Below are positions 20,907 to 29,574 of a DNA stretch of 64,000 bases, in pieces (within the stretch, counting starts at the first letter, position 1; each line of letters starts with the position of its first letter). This DNA is from Mesorhizobium sp. Pch-S (lineage in GTDB: Bacteria > Pseudomonadota > Alphaproteobacteria > Rhizobiales > Rhizobiaceae), in contig NZ_CP029562.1 in assembly GCF_004136315.1 (NCBI RefSeq), positions 1,054,001 through 1,118,000 of the forward strand. The letters are read 5' to 3'. The notes beneath the pieces were generated by a model, which saw nothing but the letters and a program-made list of their open reading frames with translations, did no database searches and was not told the DNA's origin. The position numbers were made by a program, and so were the translations under genes.

Positions 20907-22397
20907 CTAAAGGAACTTTTTAATGATGATCTTGATGTACTTATTGACCGTACAGGACTCCCCATTCGCGCGGGTCGCAATGAGCGGAGCGAGAAGCGGA
21001 ACTCCTCCAATGTATGTCGCAGCCTCCTTTGGGGGCATCGATGGCGAGGCGCCGTTTACATCCTGAACGACGAAATGAACCTTCCACTCTCCCAAAGGAT
21101 CGAATTTCGCCTGAGCCATCAACTCCTCAATCAAGATGACCCCTGTGTACCACCCGTCCGATGCGATAGCGTCCCTATTCGCTCCATCATCAAGCAAGGG
21201 AATCCTGAATGAATTTTTGCCATCAGGCGCAACGGCTATAGCGTACGCATAGAGTTCGTCGCCCTTGTAGAAGGTGCCTTGAGCATCCTGGCCGCGGAGC
21301 CTGACAATGATTGGATCGAACTGAGCGGCCTCAGCTGGAGCTTGCATTTCCCAGGTGGCGAGGTGAACATTGGTCCGAGTTTCGTTCACCGTGAGCGATG
21401 TCGCTCTACCAGTGCTCAAGACCGCGTCATATGTCCACTTTGCTCCAACTGGGAATGGCGTGCCAGCTTCCATCGCAGGCGGATACGTTAGGTCTACTGA
21501 AACCGTTTCCCGAACAGGAACTTCGCCCGTCAGGAGGTTAGCCGCAGTCCTTCCCCGCTCCCAAGGATCTGCGTCATCTGCCAATCCAACCAGCATCGCT
21601 CCATTCGCAATAGCGGACAAAATCCCGGCAGGCGTTGCGTAATTCCCCTCCCCAAAAGCCGTTGGATCAGGAATGCACCATTCGAAATCGGCGGGATTAT
21701 CGTGCCCATGGCCGCCGATCCCTATTTGAGCACTGCCGTGCCCTTTTGATGCCTCCAAAAGCGCACCAATACCGGCGAGAAGAGCTACCAGCCAGCCCAC
21801 AACCTTCCACCATGGATCCTCAAACGGCAACGACAGACCATTCGGCAGCACAGTTGCTGTAAGTCGCTGAGGGAATTGGACAGGCGGTAGCTTTCCTTCG
21901 TCACCAGGTTTTGTTGTCTCCAACGACTGTTCCGAATTGTCGAACGTTATCGCCAAGCTCCCTTCCGGGACTTTACAAAGGTACGTCTTTGAGGTGCTGT
22001 CATAGCTCGTGCTGGAAAGAAAATAGCGGGCGTCACAGTAGCCATCCCAATATAGCGGCTTCCCACTCTCCAGTACCGACATTCCGCCCGCTTCAATCTG
22101 CAGGGTTTTCTTGCCAGGTTGGGCACCTGCAAACGTTACTTCCCATTGCAAGAGAGTGGCGGCACCGCTCGCCAGTTCGCGATTGACTTGGTGCTCTCGC
22201 AGCCCGAGCACAGTGTAGTCAGGAGTATCCGCAATCCGCGCCCAAAACCCTCTGACAGTATGCTTGCTGTCATTGACCAAGTAGACACTGATTAAAAGCC
22301 GCGTTATGCAAGTATCAAAAATACCGTCAGGCAGCATGAGACCGGTTACTGGCTCCACCGCAAACGGCCTCTTTCTGATCATAAATGGAGTCGCCAT
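20907..22397 (-). CDS. Protein of unknown function with a membrane segment and an anchor-type beta domain
   Basis: A 496-residue protein that I cannot assign. The ATG at 22397 is chosen because a strong GGGGGAGGAG precedes it; the frame is open further upstream but not protein-like. Residues about 1-180 look like beta-rich repeats, a single hydrophobic segment 'VVGWLVALLAGIGALL' lies near residue 195, and a second beta-rich region contains 'LLDDGANRDAIASDGWYTG'. That motif resembles choice-of-anchor-X type domains seen in surface or secreted proteins. The C-terminus is strongly basic ('NKYIKIIIKKFL'). Base composition is clearly less GC-rich than its neighbours, suggesting horizontal acquisition. 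It is convergent with chaA. Confidence 0.75.
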   Translation of the reverse strand: MATPFMIRKRPFAVEPVTGLMLPDGIFDTCITRLLISVYLVNDSKHTVRGFWARIADTPDYTVLGLREHQVNRELASGAATLLQWEVTFAGAQPGKKTLQIEAGGMSVLESGKPLYWDGYCDARYFLSSTSYDSTSKTYLCKVPEGSLAITFDNSEQSLETTKPGDEGKLPPVQFPQRLTATVLPNGLSLPFEDPWWKVVGWLVALLAGIGALLEASKGHGSAQIGIGGHGHDNPADFEWCIPDPTAFGEGNYATPAGILSAIANGAMLVGLADDADPWERGRTAANLLTGEVPVRETVSVDLTYPPAMEAGTPFPVGAKWTYDAVLSTGRATSLTVNETRTNVHLATWEMQAPAEAAQFDPIIVRLRGQDAQGTFYKGDELYAYAIAVAPDGKNSFRIPLLDDGANRDAIASDGWYTGVILIEELMAQAKFDPLGEWKVHFVVQDVNGASPSMPPKEAATYIGGVPLLAPLIATRANGESCTVNKYIKIIIKKFL

Positions 22398-22746
22398 CTC
22401 CTCCCCCCTGTTACTTACCCTCCCCCTAGAGGGTACAGCGAGAGGACTGAACACGCAAAGAAGAAATTCGCCTTCAGAAAATAAAACTGCGGATCTACTC
22501 AAATTCCCCGCCACTCGGCTCTGCGAGTATGCCTTGCTGTATTGTGCTTCTTCGCCCAGGAAAATGCAGACCGTGGTTCGCCGCTCTTGAACGGGCACAT
22601 TCCATCTGCTGTGTTTCAGGTCCTCCACAGCTCCTGAAATATGACGGCAGGCCAATCTCTCCCAGTCTGCCACACCACCCCCGAACGCGTCCTTGTCAGG
22701 GCACCTTACGTTTGGTTAACCTCCGCCACAAAACTGGGGGAGAACA
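22398..22746. other. Divergent intergenic region; no gene seen
   Basis: About 350 bases between the divergent low-GC gene and a small membrane protein gene. The minus-strand frame is open but lacks a ribosome site and a protein-like sequence. It presumably holds the promoters of both genes. No hairpins or repeats stand out. Confidence 0.5.
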
Positions 22747-23004
22747 ATGACTTTCGAAAACACAATCCTGAATGCAAAAAACGTGCTGCGGATCATGAGC
22801 GCGACGCTGCTGATCCCGGCGATCCTGGATGTCGTCTCCGGATACCTGGGATTTCGCATTCCCTGGTATGCAACAGCAACCCTGCTCACGCTTTTCATGT
22901 ATGCCTGCGAGGCCGACGCCAATGCGCAGCGATGGGAAGGGCTCTACGCGGAACTCGAAAGGCGGGACATGGAACGACGGGACAAGGAAAGGCAGTTGGC
23001 CTAG
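22747..23004 (+). CDS. Small membrane protein of unknown function
   Basis: An 85-residue protein with two hydrophobic helices ('IMSATLLIPAILDVVSGYLG' and 'WYATATLLTLFMYAC') and a highly charged C-terminal helix ending 'LERRDMERRDKERQLA', probably cytoplasmic and possibly coiled. GGGGGAG lies four bases upstream of the ATG, supporting translation. No family is recognised. It is divergent from the low-GC gene to its left. Confidence 0.55.
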   Translation: MTFENTILNAKNVLRIMSATLLIPAILDVVSGYLGFRIPWYATATLLTLFMYACEADANAQRWEGLYAELERRDMERRDKERQLA

Positions 23005-23186
23005 CCTGATCGCGTAAGGCTGCCCCGGGCGGCCGTCACCAACTCCGTGAAAACCGGACCTTGAACGGCTGCCAGCCAGCCCCTGGGCTCGTTCTTGTTG
23101 CGCCGTCGCCGACGCTTTGCCACCGTACCGCAGGCCAGCGACACGGTGAACACGCGTTTTCAATCGAACAAGACAGGAGATCGTCC

Positions 23187-23579
23187 ATGTCCCTCGAACT
23201 CATCAACCCCGACGACCTGCCCGTTCCGGAGATCTACACGCAGGTTGTCATCGCGACGGGATCCAGGATGGTGTTCGTCTCCGGCCAGCAGCCGGAAGGC
23301 AGGGATGGCAAGCTGGTCGGGCACGGCGATTTTGCGGCGCAGGCGCGCCTGGCTTTCGGCAATCTCGGCCGGGCGCTCAGGGCGGCAGGCGCAAGACCCG
23401 AACAGGTCTGCAAGATCACCATCTACATCGTCGACTATGACCGTGACGAACATGTTCCGATCATCGAGGAAGCGCAGATTTCGCTGTTTGGAGACCACAA
23501 GCCGGCGAACGTGGTGGTCGGGGTGGCGATCATGTCACCGGGTTATCTGATAGAGGTCGACGCGATCGCGGTGATCTGA
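23187..23579 (+). CDS. RidA/YjgF/Rid-family protein
   Basis: A 130-residue member of the Rid family; RidA itself hydrolyses reactive enamine/imine intermediates, but other subgroups have varied roles. The start at 23187 is supported by AGGAGA upstream. Typical segments are 'MVFVSGQQPEGRDGKLVGHG', 'QARLAFGNLGRALRAAGA' and 'VCKITIYIVDYD'. At the position of the carboxylate-binding Arg of RidA ('R105' region) the sequence reads 'KPANVVVGVAIMSPG', so this Arg appears to be missing and the protein may be a non-deaminase subgroup member. This judgement is by eye. Confidence 0.85.
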   Translation: MSLELINPDDLPVPEIYTQVVIATGSRMVFVSGQQPEGRDGKLVGHGDFAAQARLAFGNLGRALRAAGARPEQVCKITIYIVDYDRDEHVPIIEEAQISLFGDHKPANVVVGVAIMSPGYLIEVDAIAVI

Positions 23580-23667
23580 CGAGGCCATCGGAAGCTGGCG
23601 CGATAACCTCCTTCCGGCTATGAGCCGGTGCGGGAGAAGCTTTGGATTGCCAAAGCTGCGGAAAGCT

Positions 23668-23925
23668 CTACTGCACCTGCAATCCAGCATAGATCGTCAT
23701 TCCCGCCACCAGGATCACGATCATCCTCAATACCCATATGGCGAGCGGCGGGAACGGCATCCATCCGGCTATCGCGATAGCGGCAGCCGATATCAGCGCC
23801 GTTGAAGCCAACAAGAAAGACAGAAATACCATGGCACCTGCTTTCGGGGGCGCTTGGCTCCTCGCTGCCGATTCCGCCTTCTCTACCAACGAGAAGACGG
23901 TCGTTTTCCCCTCATGAACAGCCAA
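23668..23925 (-). CDS. Small hydrophobic protein of unknown function
   Basis: An 85-residue ORF that begins with TTG, with two hydrophobic helices ('MVFLSFLLASTALISAAAIA' and 'AIWVLRMIVILVAGMTIYA') after a polar N-terminus. It resembles a two-helix membrane protein. An internal ATG at 23832 would give a shorter protein containing only the hydrophobic part. No family or ribosome site is clear, so the call is tentative. Confidence 0.4.
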   Translation of the reverse strand: MAVHEGKTTVFSLVEKAESAARSQAPPKAGAMVFLSFLLASTALISAAAIAIAGWMPFPPLAIWVLRMIVILVAGMTIYAGLQVQ

Positions 23926-24004
23926 GGCATCATCTGCCAGTCATGAGTCGAGCTTACTACGCCGCCGCGCACACCTCTTCCCGGCTCTTCGACATTCCCA
24001 GCCC

Positions 24005-24709
24005 TCAGATCGTCGCCACCCAGGCCCTTGCGATCGCAAGACCCGACTGGTCGGCAAGCGCGGCATTGCGGGCGGCTTCGGCTGGCAGCCGCTCCGGCCA
24101 GTCCGGCCAGCGAGCCGTCACCGTCTCGGCGAAGGTCGTGGTCCAGTAATTGACCACAGGCGTGTCGGCCTCGAAATGGAACTGGAAGGCATAGACGGCG
24201 CGGCCGAGGCGGAAGGCCTGGTTTTCGGCCACAGCGCTCGAAGCCAGCCGCACGGCGCCGGGCGGCAGGGTGAAGGTGTCGTCGTGCCACTGGAAGATCG
24301 GGAACGCCACCGGCATGGCGCCGAGAACCGCGTCGGCCTTCGCCTCGTCGGTCAGGGTCACGCCGTGCCAGCCGAACTCGGACGCGCCGCCGACCTGGTT
24401 GATGCCGCCGAAGGCGCGCGCCACCAGCTGGCTGCCGAGGCAGATGCCGAGCACCGAGCGGTCCTTGTGGGCGAAGTCGCGGATGAGGTCGAGCAATTCG
24501 GGGAAATAGGGATGGCTGTCGTCGGCAAGCGCATTCTGGCCGCCGCCGAACATCACCAGCGCGTCATGCTCGCTGGCATCCTTCGGCAGTTCGTCGCCGA
24601 GATAGGCCCGGCGGACATCGAGTTCGGCATTGGCTTCGTTGAGTGCAGCCCCGACATTGCCGAGATCGGTGCCCTGATAATTCTCGACGACAAGAACCCG
24701 CATGACCAT
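24005..24709 (-). CDS. Class I glutamine amidotransferase-like protein
   Basis: A 234-residue protein of the GuaA-type amidotransferase fold. The nucleophile elbow 'LGICLGSQLVARAFGG' carries the catalytic Cys, and the catalytic His-Glu pair lies in 'FQFHFEAD'. These residues are intact, so it is probably an active glutaminase or a gamma-glutamyl hydrolase. No synthetase domain is present. The start is 24709 (MVMRVLVVENY), or 24703 two codons later. It is divergent from the gene at 24742 with only about 30 bases between them. The substrate is unknown. Confidence 0.85.
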   Translation of the reverse strand: MVMRVLVVENYQGTDLGNVGAALNEANAELDVRRAYLGDELPKDASEHDALVMFGGGQNALADDSHPYFPELLDLIRDFAHKDRSVLGICLGSQLVARAFGGINQVGGASEFGWHGVTLTDEAKADAVLGAMPVAFPIFQWHDDTFTLPPGAVRLASSAVAENQAFRLGRAVYAFQFHFEADTPVVNYWTTTFAETVTARWPDWPERLPAEAARNAALADQSGLAIARAWVATI

Positions 24710-24741
24710 CCTGACATGAATTGCGCTGGCGATTGCGTATC

Positions 24742-25455
24742 ATGGCAACGAAGCAGCGGCCAAGCGCCGGTGCCGGACAGCAACGGAAAAAGCCTATGCC
24801 ACTGCAGAACCGCGTCGATCCCTATGGAGCCATCCACGCCGTGGCCGAGCGCGGGCTGTTCACCGGCAATCGCGGTATCATCCACGACCCGGAAACAAGG
24901 ACGCTGCTGAAGAAGCGCTGGGCGCTGCCGGCCTGGATCATCTGCGTCTGCGACTACCAGGGCCGCAGGCGCGAACCGATGGGCCGCAACCGGCCAGGGG
25001 GCAAGGCCGGCTGGACCGAGCTGTTCTTCCTTGACGAGCCGACCGCGCTCGCCGCCGGGCATCGGCCCTGCTTCTTCTGCCAGCGGGCGCGGGCGAGCGA
25101 ATTCCTCGGCTGTTTCGGCAAGGCCTTCGGCATCGCCGAGCCGCGCGCGCCGCAGCTGGATGCACGGCTGCACAAGGAGCGTTTTGCTTCCTCGCGCAAG
25201 CCGTTGCCGTCGATCCGGGCCGAGGAGATCGCGCGGCTGCCGGATGGCACGATGGTGGACATCGGCGGCAAGCCTTTTGCCGTGCGGGACGGCGGACTGC
25301 TGGGCTGGAGCTTTGCCGGCTACGACAGGCCGGCCAGCATGAGCGCGGCAACCAGGGGCGGCGCGTCAGTCGCGCTGATCACCCCTCCAACAGCGGTTGC
25401 CGCGCTCACCGCCGGCTTCACGCCGGTCTGGCATGCGAGCGCGGGAAACGGATAA
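24742..25455 (+). CDS. Conserved-looking protein with a CxxC motif, function unknown
   Basis: A 237-residue soluble protein starting MATKQRPSAG; an internal ATG at 24796 (MPLQNRVDPYGAIHA) is an equally good start. It contains 'GHRPCFFCQRARASEFLGC', which suggests a zinc or metal site, and a 'DPYGAIHAVAERGLFTGNRG' N-terminal block. Codon use is normal for the window. I do not know its function. It is divergent from the amidotransferase gene and convergent with bioY. Confidence 0.75.
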   Translation: MATKQRPSAGAGQQRKKPMPLQNRVDPYGAIHAVAERGLFTGNRGIIHDPETRTLLKKRWALPAWIICVCDYQGRRREPMGRNRPGGKAGWTELFFLDEPTALAAGHRPCFFCQRARASEFLGCFGKAFGIAEPRAPQLDARLHKERFASSRKPLPSIRAEEIARLPDGTMVDIGGKPFAVRDGGLLGWSFAGYDRPASMSAATRGGASVALITPPTAVAALTAGFTPVWHASAGNG

Positions 25456-25514
25456 GACCTGCGCAAACTGCTCCCCGCCCGCCTCGCTGCATGACGGGGT
25501 ACGCACTTCCGGGA

Positions 25515-25585
25515 GCCGGCAGGGTGGGTTGCCACGCTGGCGCGATGCCCCCATCGCACCCTGGCGCAGCTCCCGCCCTGCCGGC
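25515..25585. repeat. Long inverted repeat between convergent genes
   Basis: The arms GCCGGCAGGG (25515-25524) and CCCTGCCGGC (25576-25585) are perfectly complementary and enclose further partly paired sequence. The structure sits between the convergent ends of the 24742 gene and bioY and could terminate transcription from both sides. No T-run is obvious. Confidence 0.55.
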
Positions 25586-25627
25586 CTCTCGAACCGACGC
25601 GGTCCGCATCGGGGGGAGGAATGCAGA

Positions 25628-26215
25628 TCAGCTGTTCCTGCCGACGAGGCGCCAGACCAGCGGAAGTGCCGCCGACGCCAAGCCGAGCTTCAGCAGGTCG
25701 CCGAGCAGGAATGGGGTCAGCCCCCAGGCCAGAACCGGCTTGTCCCAGCCGACAACCGCGCCGAGCCAGAGCAGGCCCGGCAGATAGATCATGACGGTGC
25801 CGGCCAGCATCGCCAGCGCGGTGAGCGCAACGCTGCGATCCCAGCCGCGTTCGGCCAGCCAGCCGCAGACGGCGGCAGCAGGAAGGTAGCCCAGCAGATA
25901 ACCGCCGGTCGGCCCCATCATGTAGGCAAGACCGATGCCCTTCTCCGGCGTGCCGGCAAAGACAGGCAAACCCGCAGCGCCTTCGGCGAGATAGAGCAGG
26001 ACGGTGGCAAGCCCGAGCCGCCAGCCGAGTGCTGCGCCGATGGCCAGCACCGCGAAGGTCTGCATGGTCAGCGGCACGGGATAGAAGGGAAGCTGGACCT
26101 TCGCCGATGCCCAAAGCAGGAGCGAACCGGCAAAGACGACGGCGGCCTTTTGCAACAGCGACGTCTCGCCGGCGAAACGCTGCAGCAATGTGGAGATACC
26201 AGCCTGGGAAGCCAT
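25628..26215 (-). CDS. bioY: Biotin transporter BioY (ECF S component)
   Basis: The substrate-binding membrane subunit of a biotin importer. The 195-residue protein has six hydrophobic segments and the family features 'VQLPFYPVPLTMQTFAVLAIGA' (given here in part: 'PVPLTMQTFAVL') and 'YMMGPTGGYLLGYLPAA'. No bioM or bioN genes are next to it, which is common for solo BioY. It is the last minus-strand gene after the pxpA-accB-accC-pxpB-pxpC-permease series, 72 bases after the permease. A biotin importer fits an operon that encodes a biotin carrier protein. Confidence 0.92.
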   Translation of the reverse strand: MASQAGISTLLQRFAGETSLLQKAAVVFAGSLLLWASAKVQLPFYPVPLTMQTFAVLAIGAALGWRLGLATVLLYLAEGAAGLPVFAGTPEKGIGLAYMMGPTGGYLLGYLPAAAVCGWLAERGWDRSVALTALAMLAGTVMIYLPGLLWLGAVVGWDKPVLAWGLTPFLLGDLLKLGLASAALPLVWRLVGRNS

Positions 26216-26287
26216 GGAACCTGTCCTTTCTCGCTTTTGAGTTCTCGGTAAAGCCTCGCGCCCCTGGCAGGGCGCGAGGTCTGGATG

Positions 26288-27642
26288 TCATGCGGCGGTG
26301 AGGAACCACTCGCGCTTGGCGCTGTTCAGGCCCAGCGCATAGATGCAGAAACCGACAACCGCGGTGGCCGGTGCCGATAGTTCGGTGTAGGCGCCACCCC
26401 ACAGGTGCAGCGCGATGCCGACGGCTGCTGCCGCGAACCAGGCGATGATGCCGAGTGGATTGAAGGCCGGCACGTGGCTCGAACGGTATTCGATCGTGCT
26501 GCCGACAAGCTGCTCGTAGCGGCTGGAGAAGATATGGGCCATGGCGACCGCCACCCAGGCGACGACGAAGATGCCCTGATAGGCGAGTGCCTGCAGCAGA
26601 TAGCTGAACACGTCGATCAGCATCAGCAGATAGACGATCGCGCCGACCACGATGGCCCAGCCGATGCGGCCGAAGGGCGGCTTGCCGAACAGCTGCACCA
26701 GCGCCTCAAGGTTGACCGCGGCGAGGTAATAGTTCGCCGTGTTGATGCGGGTCTGCGTGACCCAGACGAAGAGCAGGCCGCCTATGCCCATGATCTTCAG
26801 AAGCGCCAGCAGCACCGAGACTTCGGTGACGGTGCCGAGATCCGGCACCGTGCCGACCATGAACATGCCGAACAGGCCGCTGACCAGGAACACCATGACA
26901 TAGAACGGCATGCCGAAGTTGAAATAGGCGTGATAGCCGGCATCTTCCTGGCGGCCGAAACGGGCGTAGTCGAAGGTGAACATCATCAGCACCCACACGC
27001 CCATGTAGTACACGAAGCAGGACAACCAGCCCAATGCCGGCTCGCCGCGGCCGGCCCGAGATTGAGCCACTTGTCGCTGTAGCCATACTGGCTGATCGCC
27101 AGCACCACCGCGAGCACGAGGCCCAGTATGTAGAACGGCAGCAGCACGCCGTTGAATTTGTCGAGCCAAGTCTGGATGCTGCCGAAGATCAGCGGCACCG
27201 AATAGAGCACGACGATCAGGGCAGCGATCGGATAGGAGATCGACGGGAAGATGTTGTTGATGCCGACCGCGATCACCGACCCCTCGAAGACGGCGTAGTA
27301 GATGGCGGTGGCGCAGAAGATCAATGTCGCGAGGCCTGCCCCGACATTGCCAAAGAGAACGCGTGAGAACAGGGCGACGGACAGCCCGGTCTTGATGGCA
27401 AACCTGCTCAGCACCGCATTGATGAGCCCATAGGCGACCACCGACAGCACCATGCCGATGATTGCGTTCCAGGTGCCGAAGCCAAGCGCCAGCGCGGCGC
27501 CGACCACGATGTAGAAGACGGCGCTGCAGACGGCCCACCATGCCATGGTCAAAGCCATCTTCGGCATGCGGGCATTGGGTGGTACGGCAATGTTCGAATA
27601 GTCCAGTGTGTCGGCTTCATCAGCCGCTAGTTTTCCAGCCAT
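26288..27642 (-). pseudogene. NCS1-family nucleobase/cation symporter, interrupted by a frameshift
   Basis: Two frames together make one permease. The N-terminal part (27642 down to about 27055) begins MAGKLAADEADTLDYSN and ends near 'YGYSDKWLNLG'. The C-terminal part resumes in another frame at about 'ALGWLSCFVYYMGVWVLMMF' and runs to 26288. The total length, 1355 bases, is one short of a multiple of three, so a single missing base in the GC-rich stretch around 27040-27060 explains the break. Combined, it has about 451 residues and some twelve helices, as expected for cytosine/purine/allantoin/hydantoin permeases of NCS1. It could be a genuine pseudogene or a sequencing error. It follows pxpC by about 95 bases. 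Confidence 0.85.
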
Positions 27643-27737
27643 TGTATTTCCCCTTCTCTTTTTTGGTTATGACTGACGGATTGGCCGTCCACCTCCGCCT
27701 TGTTTCGACGCAATTGCGGACGGAAAACCGAATAGCT

Positions 27738-28709
27738 TCAGGCCAGCGCCTCCCTCATCCGATGGAGCAGCGCAGCCCTGTCGGCACGCGCGCGCAACGC
27801 CTCGGCCATGTCGACCTTGATGAAGGTCGTGGGCGTGTTGGGCTGCATCTGGCCGATCAGGTCCATGTCGGCGGCAATCACCGTGCCCAGCATGAAGTAG
27901 CCGCCGCCCGACACCGCATCCCGGTGCAGGATGATCGGCTCGGTGCCGCTCGGCACCTGGATGGAGCCATAGGGGTAGCAGCTGTCGACGATGTTGGAAG
28001 GATCGGAGCCCGCGCCGAAGGGCGGCTCGCGGTCGACGAACGCCAAGGGCCGGCCGCCCTTGAAACGATAGCCCATGCGGTCGGCTTCGGACGCGACCTT
28101 CCATTGGTCCTCGAAGAACCCGGCAGCCGACTCCTCCTGCAACCTGTGGACATAGAGCCCCGGCAGCACGCGCAGCCCGGCCGGCGACGCGGATGACCGC
28201 CGCAGTTCCTCCGGCAAGGTTTTGCCTTCCTTCGTCGCTCCCGGCCGCCCGATGGGGAGTTCATCGCCCTTGGCGATCGCCCGTCCCTTGAAGCCGCCGA
28301 GCGCACCGATGACATAGGTCGAGCGGCTGCCTAGCGCTTCCGGCACGTCGATGCCGCCGGCGATCGCCACATAGATGCGCGCGCCTTTCTTGAGGAAACC
28401 GAAGCTCAGCTTCCCGCCCGCCCTGACCTTGAGCGCGGTCCAGGACGGCTGCTCGACGCCATCGATCCTGATCGGCATCTCCGCGCCGGTGACGGCGATG
28501 GTCGCGTTCTCGCCGAACTCGAGCTCCGGCCCCATGAACACGGCTTCGAGGCACGCAGCACCTTCGTCATTGCCGACCAGAAGGTTGGCGGCGCGCAGCG
28601 CCATGCGATCCATGGCGCCGCCGATGGGAATGCCGAGATGAAAATAGCCGGGCCGGCCGAGGTCCTGCACCGTGGTGGCGAGGCCGGGATTGATGACGCT
28701 AACGACCAT
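27738..28709 (-). CDS. pxpC: PxpC/KipA-type carboxyltransferase subunit (5-oxoprolinase subunit C family)
   Basis: One half of the two-part domain that acts as carboxyltransferase in urea carboxylase and as part of the ATP-dependent 5-oxoprolinase PxpABC. The 323-residue protein shows the family start 'PGLATTVQDLGRPGY', 'GGAMDRMALRAANLLVGN', and 'YVAIAGGIDVPEALGSRSTY'. It overlaps pxpB by 11 bases and is co-transcribed with genes for a biotin carboxylase and carrier. This makes a biotin-dependent reaction as likely as plain 5-oxoproline hydrolysis. Confidence 0.9.
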   Translation of the reverse strand: MVVSVINPGLATTVQDLGRPGYFHLGIPIGGAMDRMALRAANLLVGNDEGAACLEAVFMGPELEFGENATIAVTGAEMPIRIDGVEQPSWTALKVRAGGKLSFGFLKKGARIYVAIAGGIDVPEALGSRSTYVIGALGGFKGRAIAKGDELPIGRPGATKEGKTLPEELRRSSASPAGLRVLPGLYVHRLQEESAAGFFEDQWKVASEADRMGYRFKGGRPLAFVDREPPFGAGSDPSNIVDSCYPYGSIQVPSGTEPIILHRDAVSGGGYFMLGTVIAADMDLIGQMQPNTPTTFIKVDMAEALRARADRAALLHRMREALA

Positions 28710-29574
28710 GGACCTCGCCCTCCAGTCTGGCGTTGTAGCCGTCGATGTCCTTGCGGAATTCGCGCAGGTCGAAGGTGACGTCGCGCATCACCGGCACGAA
28801 GCGCCCCGCCTTCACATCGCCTTCGATGCCGTCATGTTCGTCACGGCCGATCGGTCGGAATTTCACGATGTCGCCGGGACGGAAGAACACCATGAAATCC
28901 CTGAGATAGCTGGTCTTCTGCTCGGGATCGAAGATCGGCATCGGCGTGATGCCGAACATCTGGTAGCCGCCGGCGCCACGCACCGAGTAGATGCAGGAGA
29001 AGCAGCCGCCATGGCCGACGGTCAGCTTCGGCGTGTCGGTGCGCGGGCGCAGATATTTCGGCACCTGAAGCTGCCGCGGCCGGTCGACCATCTGGTACAT
29101 GAACGGCAGGCCGGCGACGAAGCCGACCATCGAGACGAACCATGGCGCGCCGCTGTGGGCGGCAATGAAATCGCTGACACCGCCCAGATTGTTGATGCGC
29201 GCCGCATATTCGAGATCAGTCGCCTCAGGGTCCTGGTGCCGTTCGCGGAAACGCATCAGCGTCTCATGCGTCCACGGGTCCTCGTAGAACACCGGAATCT
29301 CGATGATGCGCGTGTCGATCACCGGTTCGGCGCTGGTCGTCGCCTTCTCGATCGCCTGGATCTCGGCCAGGATGTCGTCCGGCTTGATGACGTCCGGATC
29401 GAACTTGATCTGGAAGGATGCGTTGGCCGGGCAGATTTCGGTGACGCCCCTGATGCTGCTGTCGCGGATGGCGCTGGTCATCGACAGGCTCTTGAAGAAC
29501 GCCTCCAGCGACATGCTCTCATCGCATTCGACGAAGAGATGCTCGTCGCCGCCGAATGAGTAGCGGTTGCTCAT
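28699..29574 (-). CDS. pxpB: PxpB/KipI-type carboxyltransferase subunit (5-oxoprolinase subunit B family)
   Basis: Partner of PxpC. At 291 residues it is longer than typical PxpB (about 220). The family core is present: 'GVTEICPANASFQIKFDPD' near the N-terminus, 'FVAGLPFMYQM' in place of the usual GFxPGFxYL, and 'VRGAGGYQMFG' in place of the usual PGGW motif. The divergence at both signature motifs hints at a different substrate. The start overlaps the accC stop by four bases; the end overlaps pxpC. Confidence 0.88.
   Translation of the reverse strand: MSNRYSFGGDEHLFVECDESMSLEAFFKSLSMTSAIRDSSIRGVTEICPANASFQIKFDPDVIKPDDILAEIQAIEKATTSAEPVIDTRIIEIPVFYEDPWTHETLMRFRERHQDPEATDLEYAARINNLGGVSDFIAAHSGAPWFVSMVGFVAGLPFMYQMVDRPRQLQVPKYLRPRTDTPKLTVGHGGCFSCIYSVRGAGGYQMFGITPMPIFDPEQKTSYLRDFMVFFRPGDIVKFRPIGRDEHDGIEGDVKAGRFVPVMRDVTFDLREFRKDIDGYNARLEGEVHGR

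Noticed and set aside
20907..22673. 588-residue version of the low-GC unknown protein
   Set aside because: The first 92 codons lack a ribosome site and protein-like character; a very strong ribosome site precedes ATG 22397.
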